This document shows positions 1 through 5,653 of a stretch of DNA of 5,672 bases, in pieces. Under the pieces are notes generated by a model, which saw only the letters and a program-made list of their open reading frames with translations, had not been told where the DNA came from and searched no databases. Source of the DNA: Patescibacteria group bacterium (GTDB lineage Bacteria > Patescibacteriota > Saccharimonadia > CAILAD01 > BJGX01); assembly GCA_009691555.1 (NCBI GenBank), contig SICB01000036.1, positions 1 to 5,672 of the forward strand. Reading direction: 5' to 3'. A program made the position numbers and the translations under genes. Each line of letters begins with the position of its first letter. Position 1 is the stretch's first letter.

Positions 1-99
1 CCTATCGCCACCCCAGACCCTGGCCCGGCGGTCCCAATCGAAACTCCTCAGCCAACAAGAAAACCAGGGTTTTTCGGAAAATTATTTGGTAAAAAATAG
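1..99 (+). CDS. C-terminal end of an unidentified gene (5' partial)
   Basis: Frame 1 is open from the window edge to a TAG at 97-99 and gives 32 residues. The first part is a proline-rich, acidic, linker-like stretch (PIATPDPGPAVPIETPQPT). It is followed by a short basic, aromatic tail (RKPGFFGKLFGKK). Proline/threonine linkers ending in a small basic amphipathic tail are common at the ends of multidomain bacterial proteins, and the tail could touch membrane or nucleic acid, but that is inference. No domain is visible and I do not assign a function. The biased composition and clean stop make a real gene end more likely than a chance open frame. No strong terminator follows directly. Confidence 0.6.
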   Translation, partial: PIATPDPGPAVPIETPQPTRKPGFFGKLFGKK

Positions 100-161
100 C
101 CAATGCGTGCAGTCGGTTGGGTAGCGCCCTAGCTCTAGTTTTCGCGCTTCCAGAAATCAAA

Positions 162-205
162 TAGGCAGGCTTAATTTGATTTGCATTAATCGAAGTGCTG
201 CCCTA
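162..205 (+). other. Imperfect hairpin in the spacer, possible weak terminator
   Basis: GGCAG (164-168) pairs with CTGCC (198-202), and the outer TA/TA pair closes it around one bulged C. Inside, TTTGATT (175-181) pairs with AATCGAA (188-194) with one G-U wobble and a 6-base loop. A run of five T lies only at 215-219, about ten bases beyond the stem, so this is not a textbook intrinsic terminator. It could end transcription of the upstream gene or be a chance fold. The rest of 100-263 shows no ORF with a ribosome site and no tRNA. Confidence 0.25.
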
Positions 206-263
206 GTCTATGAGTTTTTAGATAATTCTAGAGATTCAGTGGCGGCATACTAAATTACAGCGC

Positions 264-292
264 TTGACTTCGTGTACCAATAGTAATATAAA
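264..292 (+). promoter_or_regulatory. Sigma70-type promoter of the Ig-domain protein gene
   Basis: TTGACT (264-269) and TATAAA (287-292) are separated by exactly 17 bases. Each differs from the consensus -35 and -10 hexamer at one position. Transcription would start near 299-300, giving a leader of about 58 bases that is AT-rich and contains the ATAGG array. This is the best promoter match in the left half of the window. Confidence 0.75.
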
Positions 293-321
293 TATACATA
301 AGTATTAATAAATAAATAATA

Positions 322-346
322 ATAGGATAGGATAGGATAGGATAGG
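322..346 (+). repeat. Tandem pentamer repeat (ATAGG)x5 in the leader
   Basis: Five perfect copies of ATAGG run from 322 to 346. The array continues into AGTA, so the last unit supplies part of the Shine-Dalgarno AGGAG (344-348). Each unit boundary spells AGGA, a partial anti-16S match, so the leader carries a ladder of weak ribosome-binding motifs. AT-rich near-repeats (AATA/AAT) lie immediately on both sides. Short perfect repeats of this kind are prone to slippage. Copy-number change would alter leader length and ribosome standby sites without moving the final Shine-Dalgarno relative to the ATG. Confidence 0.9.
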
Positions 347-348
347 AG
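344..348 (+). promoter_or_regulatory. Ribosome binding site AGGAG formed at the end of the repeat
   Basis: AGGAG lies nine bases before the ATG at 358, which supports this start codon. Its first three bases belong to the final ATAGG unit, so repeat and ribosome site are physically merged. Confidence 0.8.
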
Positions 349-357
349 TAAATAATA

Positions 358-2232
358 ATGGCCCAATCAAGGATTAAGAACAAAAACACTAAAGTTATGA
401 AGCGAAGCAACAGTACTAATAGCAGGAAGTCGAGCAAATCGGTATATAAAAAGGCTAAAAAATCGAGCTTAGGTCTTTTTAGCTTTACAAAGAGAAACAT
501 CATTATATATGTTGTGCTCTTTAGCCTTGTAGGCTTAGTTTATTTCGGTCTAACGCGCGCGAGCACCGATAATGGCATTTGGGTAGATTATACGCAGTTG
601 CAGTCTCTTCCGACTACAGGAGCAGCATGGAATAGCGTGGTTTCGGCAATGAATTCACTGCCCACCGATGGCTCTGGTGCGGATGTCTCAAATCAGGACT
701 CAAACCACGACCAATACACTCTAGCAGCCGCTTTAGCCTGCGCCAGAACCAACAATACCTCGTACTGCGCCCTAGCCAAGCTGGCCTTGGCAAACGCAAT
801 CGGAACCGAAGTTACTACACTTACCACTCCACGCTCGCCAGCCGAAAACCAGTGGCTGCCAGTCGGACGCAATCTCGCAAGCTATGTAATTGCTGCCGAC
901 GTTCTAAAATTGCGAACAGACGCCGATCCTAATAGCTTGGGCTCAAGGGTTAATGCCTGGATTGCAGGATTCAAGGGGAGGGTCGGTTCAGAAGGTGCAG
1001 AATTCAGACCTTTTGCCTCCGGATCAAACGCATCTGCGCAAGAAGGCTTTGCTTATGCCGCCGTCGCCTCCTACCTGAAGGATACTACCATGCTCAACCG
1101 TGCATGGGATGCTTTTCGAACCTACGCTGGCGACCCTACAGCACCCGATCTTGAAAACATCAATATCAATAATGCTATCGCAGGTGGATGGACATCAGCG
1201 CCCGCTAAACCAGCCGCCAAGGCCATCAACCCAATAAACACAACCAAGGACGGTGTCAGAATTGACGGTGCCGATGGAAACGACATGGTTCGTGGAGGTG
1301 CCTTCGCCGTAGTTCCAGGGCATACGCAGTACCCCTGGGTAGGCATGGAAGGCTTTGTACCAGCCGCACTGATCTTGCACCGAGCCGGCTACCCAGCTTT
1401 TGAGGTAGCCGACCAGTCAGTCAAGCGAGCAGTAGACTACTTGTGGTACTTATACAAGAATGTCGATGCATTTTGGTGGGACGCTGGTAGCACCGGCAGA
1501 GCTGCTGAGGTCAAGCATTTAATCAATACTTACTATGGCACAAGCTATACGGTTGTGTACCCAGCAGGAATAGGACGTACGGTCGGCTTCACAGACTGGA
1601 CTCACCCCAATAAAGCTGCCATGGACGCAACTATTTCCGAGCCACCACCTCCTACTGGCGATACTACACTGCCGACTACAAGTATTACATCCCCTATTAA
1701 TGGCGAACAGATTTCTGGACCAATAACTGTCTCGGCAAACGCCTCTGACAATATTGGAGTTTCTAGAGTCGAGCTCTACCGTAACAACCAATTAGTTGGT
1801 ACCGATCCGACCTCTCCATACCAATTTAGCTGGGATACCAAAATTACTGCAAACGGTAGCTACACGCTTTACTCACGGGCCTATGACGCGGCAGGCAATA
1901 GCAACAATAGTTCCCAAATTGCCGTCAGTGTCTATAATATTGTCGTAGTACCTGATACTCAAGCACCGGCGGTTATTATTAGCCAACCTGCCAATGGTAG
2001 TACAGTTGTTGGTAAAGTCACTATAGCCGCTACTGCAACGGACAATACTGGAGTTACTAGCATGCAGGTATATGTTGATGGTAAACTGATCGTCTCAAGC
2101 GGAAATGGCAGCATTACAGGAACATGGGACTCGGCCGCTAGAAAAATAAAAAGAGGCATGCACACCATAACCGTACGCGCCACAGATGCTGCAGCTAACT
2201 TTAGCGAAACTAGTATTGTAGTATATAAGTAA
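358..2232 (+). CDS. Membrane-anchored/secreted alginate-lyase-like protein with two bacterial Ig domains
   Basis: The 624-residue product has a 46-residue N-terminus with 15 Lys/Arg and no acidic residue. A hydrophobic helix follows at about 47-65, so the rest should lie outside the cell. TRA-S at 66-69 is a possible signal-peptidase site; without cleavage the helix is an anchor. Residues ~74-425 resemble the alpha-helical toroid of the alginate-lyase-like family: an IWVDYTQLQSLPT start, HDQYTLAAALACART (117-131), GRNLASYVIAADVL (170-183), the PGHTQYPW region (320-327), HRAGYPAF (341-348) and a VGFTDWTH end (409-416). A proline linker (~428-440) leads to two Ig-like domains (~435-528 and ~533-624) sharing DN-GV and DAA-N motifs. 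No LPXTG motif or lipobox is present. The usual Asn/His catalytic cluster of alginate lyases is not evident, so it may bind rather than cleave polysaccharide. Promoter and Shine-Dalgarno support the start. Confidence 0.8.
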   Translation: MAQSRIKNKNTKVMKRSNSTNSRKSSKSVYKKAKKSSLGLFSFTKRNIIIYVVLFSLVGLVYFGLTRASTDNGIWVDYTQLQSLPTTGAAWNSVVSAMNSLPTDGSGADVSNQDSNHDQYTLAAALACARTNNTSYCALAKLALANAIGTEVTTLTTPRSPAENQWLPVGRNLASYVIAADVLKLRTDADPNSLGSRVNAWIAGFKGRVGSEGAEFRPFASGSNASAQEGFAYAAVASYLKDTTMLNRAWDAFRTYAGDPTAPDLENININNAIAGGWTSAPAKPAAKAINPINTTKDGVRIDGADGNDMVRGGAFAVVPGHTQYPWVGMEGFVPAALILHRAGYPAFEVADQSVKRAVDYLWYLYKNVDAFWWDAGSTGRAAEVKHLINTYYGTSYTVVYPAGIGRTVGFTDWTHPNKAAMDATISEPPPPTGDTTLPTTSITSPINGEQISGPITVSANASDNIGVSRVELYRNNQLVGTDPTSPYQFSWDTKITANGSYTLYSRAYDAAGNSNNSSQIAVSVYNIVVVPDTQAPAVIISQPANGSTVVGKVTIAATATDNTGVTSMQVYVDGKLIVSSGNGSITGTWDSAARKIKRGMHTITVRATDAAANFSETSIVVYK

Positions 2233-2313
2233 GCTCATCTGATAAATCTTCTTGGCTTTAATATTAAAAATGAGTTCTTGTAGAAGATCCAAAACAGTTA
2301 GCTCAAAAAAGTA

Positions 2314-2349
2314 AAAAGGCTCTCAGGCTGGTAGGCCTGAGAGCCTTTT
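2314..2349. terminator. Bidirectional intrinsic terminator between convergent genes
   Basis: A perfect 15-bp stem (2314-2328 with 2335-2349, core GGCTCTCAGGC) closes a 6-base loop. Read leftwards it is followed by T5-AC-T6, a good U-tract for the minus-strand LysM gene, which ends 38 bases away. Read rightwards it has only four T, contained in the stem, for the Ig-domain gene that ends 81 bases earlier. It is therefore probably stronger for the minus strand but can serve both. Confidence 0.9.
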
Positions 2350-2387
2350 GGTTGTAGTAGGTTGTAGCAATTAATCGGTCGGCCGTG

Positions 2388-2675
2388 CTATTCGCACGTA
2401 AGTGGCACGGTGATTCTCATAGTACCGACTCGTAGATCCCCTCCATTGAGGGCCACAATCGCATCCACAATGAGGCGGATATCTTTATTTGGGAACTCGC
2501 GCTCAGCAATCTCCCAGTAGGTGCCAGCCGAACCGACTTCCACAGACCTCTCGCCCTCACAGGCTGGCAGGTGATGGAAGCTAACTCTCCACCCCACCAA
2601 GTAACCCACAGCGGCGATAGTGAAAAGAATTAGGGCGAGCCACCCCAAAATCCTGTCAAACCGCATACTTGTCAT
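2388..2675 (-). CDS. Small membrane-anchored LysM-like protein
   Basis: This 95-residue protein has a short basic N-terminus, one transmembrane helix at about 9-29 and a domain outside the membrane. Residues ~44-91 follow the LysM pattern of a V-x-x-G start, then YWEIAEREFPNKD (53-65), an isoleucine-rich second helix, LNGGD (76-80) and a VGT...VP end. LysM domains bind peptidoglycan or chitin-type glycans, so a cell-wall-tethering role is inferred. The usual GDT turn reads AGT here, so the match is divergent. Cys39 and Cys94 flank the domain and could form a disulfide. The ATG at 2675 is preceded by GAAAGG (2687-2682) with a 6-base spacer and by a good promoter. A second ATG three codons in is possible. 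It is convergent with the Ig-domain gene and divergent from pyk. A small-protein function beyond wall binding is unknown. Confidence 0.75.
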   Translation of the reverse strand: MTSMRFDRILGWLALILFTIAAVGYLVGWRVSFHHLPACEGERSVEVGSAGTYWEIAEREFPNKDIRLIVDAIVALNGGDLRVGTMRITVPLTCE

Positions 2676-2694
2676 GGTTTGCCTTTCGTTTCGT

Positions 2695-2708
2695 GTACCC
2701 TTGGGTAC
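2695..2708. promoter_or_regulatory. Palindrome GTACCC-TT-GGGTAC, candidate operator
   Basis: This perfect 6+6 inverted repeat with a 2-base centre lies inside the predicted 5' leader of the minus-strand LysM gene, between its transcription start (about 2713) and its Shine-Dalgarno. Its right arm overlaps TTGGGT (2701-2706), which is a possible -35 for a rightward pyk promoter. It could be a dimeric regulator site acting on both directions, or a small RNA stem of five pairs with a CTTG loop. Confidence 0.45.
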
Positions 2709-2719
2709 GGCGGAAACTT

Positions 2720-2748
2720 ACTATATCATATACATAAAGGTTTGTAAA
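2720..2748 (-). promoter_or_regulatory. Promoter of the LysM-like gene
   Basis: Read on the minus strand, TTTACA (2748-2743) is followed by a 17-base spacer and TATAGT (2725-2720). Both hexamers are close to the sigma70 consensus. The predicted start is near 2713, giving a leader of about 37 bases. Confidence 0.7.
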
Positions 2749-2772
2749 GTATTATTTATCGCTCAAAAGCAT

Positions 2773-2778
2773 TACAAT
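2773..2778 (+). promoter_or_regulatory. Candidate -10 element of pyk (leaderless transcript)
   Basis: TACAAT lies 7 bases before the pyk ATG, so transcription would begin at or next to the A of the start codon. The -35 region at the right distance (TATTAT, 2750-2755) is poor. An alternative is TTGGGT (2701-2706), a 17-base spacer and TATCAT (2724-2729), which would leave a leader of about 50 bases. In either case there is no Shine-Dalgarno before the ATG. Confidence 0.4.
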
Positions 2779-2785
2779 TATAACT

Positions 2786-4324
2786 ATGAACCACCATAAA
2801 ATTGACGCCACCAAATACAAGAAAACCAAGATTATTGCCACTGTCGGGCCTGCCAGCCAGGAAAAGATTGCCGACTTGCTTGGTGCTGGGGTCAATGGCA
2901 TACGCCTTAATTTTAGCCACGGTACCCATAGCTCGCACCTCGCGACGGCCCAAGAGGTCCGCAAGCAAGCCAAGCTGCTCGATAGGTCGGTAGCGATTAT
3001 CCAGGATTTGGCTGGCCCAAAGATTCGTCTTGGTAAGCTCTCGCCAGGGGGAATCGAAATCAAAGCCGGGCAAATTATTAAACTCAAGTACCAGCCTGAT
3101 GCTAGCGCTGTCGGAATACTACCGATTCAGTACGACTTTTCAAAAGAAGTCAAAAAAGGCCACCGGCTTTTCTTGCGTGATGGGCAAATCCAAACCGAGA
3201 TTATCACGGTCACCGATGGTGTCATTTCGATAAAGGTCAAAAACAGCGGCAAAATTATGAGTGACCACGGTATCAACTTGCCAGATACTGTTTTTGTTGA
3301 GGGCGTCTTGAGCCTCAAAGACAAAAAAGACCTCGCGCTAAGCGGCAAATTAGATGCCGACTACGTGGCTGTCAGCTTTGCCCACAAGGCCAACGATATT
3401 TTTGCTGTTCGCAATGAGCTAGCCAAGCACAAGGCAAAAGCAAAAGTTATTGCCAAAATCGAAACCAAATCGGCCGTCGAAAACCTCGAGAGCATCATTA
3501 GAGCCAGCGATGCCGTAATGATAGCTAGGGGCGACTTGGCTGTCGAGATAGGCCCCGAAAAAGTACCGATTGTGGGTAGAGAAATAATCTTACTAAGCCG
3601 CAAGCACAAGAAGCCGGTAATTATGGCGACCCAGATGATGGAGAGCATGATGACCAGTACCACACCAAGCCGCGCCGAGGCCAACGATGTCGCTACGGCT
3701 GTCAGCCTGGGCGTCGATTGCCTGATGCTCTCAGGCGAGACTGCCATTGGCCAATTCCCGGTGGAGACAGTCAAGATGATGAAGCGCATCATACTGACCG
3801 CCGAGCAATACTTTGTATCGACCACGATGGCAGTGGCGATGACCGAAGAGCCGGAGGGTGCAGTTGCGGCCGATATTGGCCAAGACACTAGCTTGCTGGG
3901 GCGCTTGGGCCAAAAAACCCGGTTAGTTTTTTCCAGACAACCGATGGAACAATCCAAAATCTTATCGCTCGAAGCCCAAACTAGTGTTAGTTTTGCGGCC
4001 CTGACGCTGGCCGAGCAGCTCAGTGCCAAGTTTATTTTGGCCGAGACACTGACCGGCTCGACGGCGCTTAGTATTGCCAGCTTGCGACCCAGTGCGCCGA
4101 TTATTATTGCCAGCCCAGACAATAAGGTTTGTAATCAGTGCTCGATTGTCTGGGGAGGTAAGACATTTTTGGTGAGCAAAAGCCGTAGCAATACCACAGC
4201 GATACTAAAAAAACTCAAGGATCGGGGCAGCATTAAAAAAGGTGACTGGGTCGTGGAGGCATTCGGGCAAAACCGCGGTGTCGCTGGCGGAACCGACACC
4301 GTACGACTATTGGAGGTATCATGA
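2786..4324 (+). CDS. pyk: Pyruvate kinase
   Basis: Pyruvate kinase transfers phosphate from phosphoenolpyruvate to ADP, giving pyruvate and ATP, the last step of glycolysis in the cytoplasm. The family motifs occur in order: TKIIATVGPAS (14-24), RLNFSHG with Arg40, Asn42, Ser44 and His45, QDLAGPKIR with Asp74 and Arg81, a B-domain at ~83-170, catalytic Lys224 and metal-binding Glu226 in AKIETKSAVENL, ARGDLAVEIG with Asp250, and MATQMMESM with Thr282 followed by SRAEANDVA and MLSGETAIG. The C-terminal domain ends in GDWVVEAFGQNRGVAGGTD. At 512 residues it is somewhat longer than typical bacterial enzymes (about 470-480). The usual Arg in the SFVR motif is His200. The start is the only ATG before Met158 in an open frame, yet lacks a Shine-Dalgarno. 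The stop overlaps the tpiA start. Confidence 0.97.
   Translation: MNHHKIDATKYKKTKIIATVGPASQEKIADLLGAGVNGIRLNFSHGTHSSHLATAQEVRKQAKLLDRSVAIIQDLAGPKIRLGKLSPGGIEIKAGQIIKLKYQPDASAVGILPIQYDFSKEVKKGHRLFLRDGQIQTEIITVTDGVISIKVKNSGKIMSDHGINLPDTVFVEGVLSLKDKKDLALSGKLDADYVAVSFAHKANDIFAVRNELAKHKAKAKVIAKIETKSAVENLESIIRASDAVMIARGDLAVEIGPEKVPIVGREIILLSRKHKKPVIMATQMMESMMTSTTPSRAEANDVATAVSLGVDCLMLSGETAIGQFPVETVKMMKRIILTAEQYFVSTTMAVAMTEEPEGAVAADIGQDTSLLGRLGQKTRLVFSRQPMEQSKILSLEAQTSVSFAALTLAEQLSAKFILAETLTGSTALSIASLRPSAPIIIASPDNKVCNQCSIVWGGKTFLVSKSRSNTTAILKKLKDRGSIKKGDWVVEAFGQNRGVAGGTDTVRLLEVS
4312..4324 (+). promoter_or_regulatory. tpiA ribosome site and ATGA overlap with pyk
   Basis: GGAGG (4312-4316) lies inside the last pyk codons, four bases before the tpiA ATG. 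The ATG and the pyk TGA share ATGA (4321-4324). This geometry predicts translational coupling by termination-reinitiation and a fixed pyk:tpiA output on one mRNA. Confidence 0.85.
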
Positions 4325-5067
4325 AACGAATCGTTGTGGGTAATTGGAAAATGAATATGGACTCAAAGCAGACGGCCACGCTAATTACTAGGCTCAGAAC
4401 TCAAATAACTGAGCCAACTGCTAAGGTTGTGGTTTGTCCGAGCTTTGTGAGCCTTGCTAGAGCCAACGAAATAATCTCATCGCAGGAGGCACTACTGGAG
4501 CTCGGCGCCCAAAACATTAACGACAACGACGAAGGAGCTTTTACCGGCGAGGTAAGTGGCCCGATGCTCAAGGGGTTGGTGAGCTACGCAATAGTCGGGC
4601 ACTCCGAGAGGAGAATTGTGTTTATGGAAAGTAATGAGCTGATTGCCCGCAAGGTGGCGGCCTGTATTCGCAATAAGCTTACCCCGATACTATGTGTTGG
4701 TGAAAATACCAATGAGCGTCAGGAGGGGCTAGCCAAACGCACCGTTCTTGACCAGCTCGAGCAGAACTTATCCGAAATAATACCATCTGAAGCTAGCAAA
4801 CTAATCATTGCCTATGAGCCTGTCTGGGCTATTGGTACCGGAGTTAATGCCGAGCCTTATGATGTCGAGGAAATGGCGCTGGCGATATACCGCTATCTTG
4901 TAAACAAATACGGCGCCGAAACAGCCGACAAAATGCCCTTACTCTACGGTGGCAGCACCAACGGCGATAATGCCGCCAGCTACTTGGCTATCAATAAAAT
5001 TGGTGGCCTGCTGGTCGGCGGCGCTAGCCTCAACTACAAAGTCTTTAGTAGCATCTGCCAATTATAA
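4321..5067 (+). CDS. tpiA: Triosephosphate isomerase
   Basis: Triosephosphate isomerase interconverts dihydroxyacetone phosphate and glyceraldehyde 3-phosphate in glycolysis. The 248-residue length is standard for this TIM barrel. Substrate-binding Asn8 and Lys10 are in GNWKMN, and GAQN is at 62-65. GAFTGEVSGPML (72-83) precedes catalytic His94 in VGHSERR, and the catalytic base Glu166 is in AYEPVWAIGTG (164-174), the flexible lid. LYGGSTNGDNA and LLVGGASL form the phosphate-binding end. Minor deviations are Thr instead of the usual Val after YGGS, Gly for the usual acidic residue before the final LVGGASL, and GTGVNAEP in the lid. None removes a catalytic residue. It overlaps pyk by four bases and has its own GGAGG site. 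No terminator is seen before ppa, so some readthrough is likely. Confidence 0.97.
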   Translation: MKRIVVGNWKMNMDSKQTATLITRLRTQITEPTAKVVVCPSFVSLARANEIISSQEALLELGAQNINDNDEGAFTGEVSGPMLKGLVSYAIVGHSERRIVFMESNELIARKVAACIRNKLTPILCVGENTNERQEGLAKRTVLDQLEQNLSEIIPSEASKLIIAYEPVWAIGTGVNAEPYDVEEMALAIYRYLVNKYGAETADKMPLLYGGSTNGDNAASYLAINKIGGLLVGGASLNYKVFSSICQL

Positions 5068-5083
5068 CCTGGTCATAACCTGG
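5064..5083 (+). repeat. Direct repeat ATAACCTGG x2 with 11-base period
   Basis: ATAACCTGG occurs at 5064-5072 and again at 5075-5083, separated by TC, so the copies sit one helical turn apart on the same DNA face. The first copy contains the tpiA stop codon. The second ends 10 bases before the ppa -10 element, where a -35 box should be. This is the arrangement of response-regulator sites such as the PhoB box, but the regulator here is unknown. Confidence 0.6.
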
Positions 5084-5093
5084 CAAAATAGTC

Positions 5094-5122
5094 TATAATA
5101 GTAAGTATATTATAATAAGGAG
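5094..5122 (+). promoter_or_regulatory. ppa promoter (-10) and ribosome binding site
   Basis: A consensus TATAAT lies at 5094-5099, predicting a start near 5106. The hexamer 17 bases upstream (GGTCAT, 5071-5076) is a poor -35, so the promoter may need an activator. AAGGAG (5117-5122) precedes the ATG at 5129 by six bases. A second TATAAT at 5111-5116 is too close to the Shine-Dalgarno to be the working -10. Confidence 0.65.
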
Positions 5123-5128
5123 CATCAA

Positions 5129-5653
5129 ATGACCGAACTTAGCTATGGCGACAAGGCGCCAGAAACAATCAACCTAGTAATCGAAATCCGCCAAGGCGAG
5201 CGCAACAAGTACGAATTCGACAAGGACACCGGGCGCTTATTTTTAGATCGAGTCAACGGTACGGCCATGGGTTACCCCACCGATTACGGCTATGTACCAA
5301 ATACGCTGTGTGGCGACGGCGACCCTCTCGACGGACTACTTGTTATCGATGAGTCTGTTCCGCACGGCACCGTGGTGCCAGCTCGACCCATCGGAGTGCT
5401 GTATCTGATAGACGACGGTGAGGCCGACGAAAAGCTAATTTGCGTGCCTGCCGACGATGTCAGCAAAGACCACATCAAAGACCTAAGTGATCTCGGCGAA
5501 AACTTTCCAAAAGTAATAGAGCATTTTTACAGCCACTACAAGGATTGGAAAAACGGCTGGAAGGGTGTCGAGATGAAGTTTAATGGTTGGGGCGATGCGA
5601 CTGCCGCCAAGCAAGTAATAACCCAGAGCATTGAGCTCGTCAAAAACAAATAG
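5129..5653 (+). CDS. ppa: Inorganic pyrophosphatase (family I, soluble)
   Basis: The enzyme hydrolyses the pyrophosphate released by nucleic acid, tRNA-charging and other activation reactions, pulling them forward. The 174-residue length is typical of bacterial family I. Active-site residues aligned by motif to the E. coli enzyme are all present: Glu19, Lys27 and Glu29 in IEIRQGERNKYEF, Arg41, Tyr53 in YPTDYGYVPNT, the metal-binding signature DGDPLD with Asp63, Asp65 and Asp68, then Asp95, Asp100 and Lys102 in DDGEADEK, and Tyr137-Lys138 in HFYSHYKDW. The C-terminal GWGDATAAKQVI is also characteristic. The start is supported by AAGGAG six bases upstream. It follows tpiA after 61 bases with its own -10 element, so it can be regulated apart from pyk-tpiA. 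The TAG stop is followed by a T-run at 5659-5665 near the window edge. Confidence 0.97.
   Translation: MTELSYGDKAPETINLVIEIRQGERNKYEFDKDTGRLFLDRVNGTAMGYPTDYGYVPNTLCGDGDPLDGLLVIDESVPHGTVVPARPIGVLYLIDDGEADEKLICVPADDVSKDHIKDLSDLGENFPKVIEHFYSHYKDWKNGWKGVEMKFNGWGDATAAKQVITQSIELVKNK

Noticed and set aside
105..205. tRNA-like stretch (GGTTGGGTAGCGCCC and later ATCGAAG)
   Set aside because: No acceptor stem, anticodon arm or proper T-arm could be paired in order. Only a simple imperfect hairpin remains.
126..206. Two copies of GCCCTAG at 126-132 and 200-206
   Set aside because: Only seven bases match and the flanks diverge, so chance is adequate.
322..346. Tandem repeats as a CRISPR array
   Set aside because: The units are 5 bases long with no spacers and no cas genes nearby.
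255..503. Minus-strand open frame rich in Leu/Ile/Tyr crossing the ATAGG array
   Set aside because: It is the reverse reading of AT-rich leader and of the lysine-rich N-terminal coding region, and no Shine-Dalgarno precedes it.
2752..3087. Overlapping minus-strand frames at the start of pyk
   Set aside because: They are antisense to the conserved N-terminal pyruvate kinase motifs, lack family resemblance and are shadows.
3361..4122. Long minus-strand open frame of 253 codons inside pyk
   Set aside because: It lies wholly within a gene with all pyruvate kinase motifs. Its product is a low-complexity Ala/Ser/Leu/Ile shadow with no ribosome site.
358..5653. Alternative genetic code (TGA as Gly or Trp, as in some CPR lineages)
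   Set aside because: All genes read through with the standard code, tryptophan is encoded by TGG, and pyk ends on TGA overlapping the next start.
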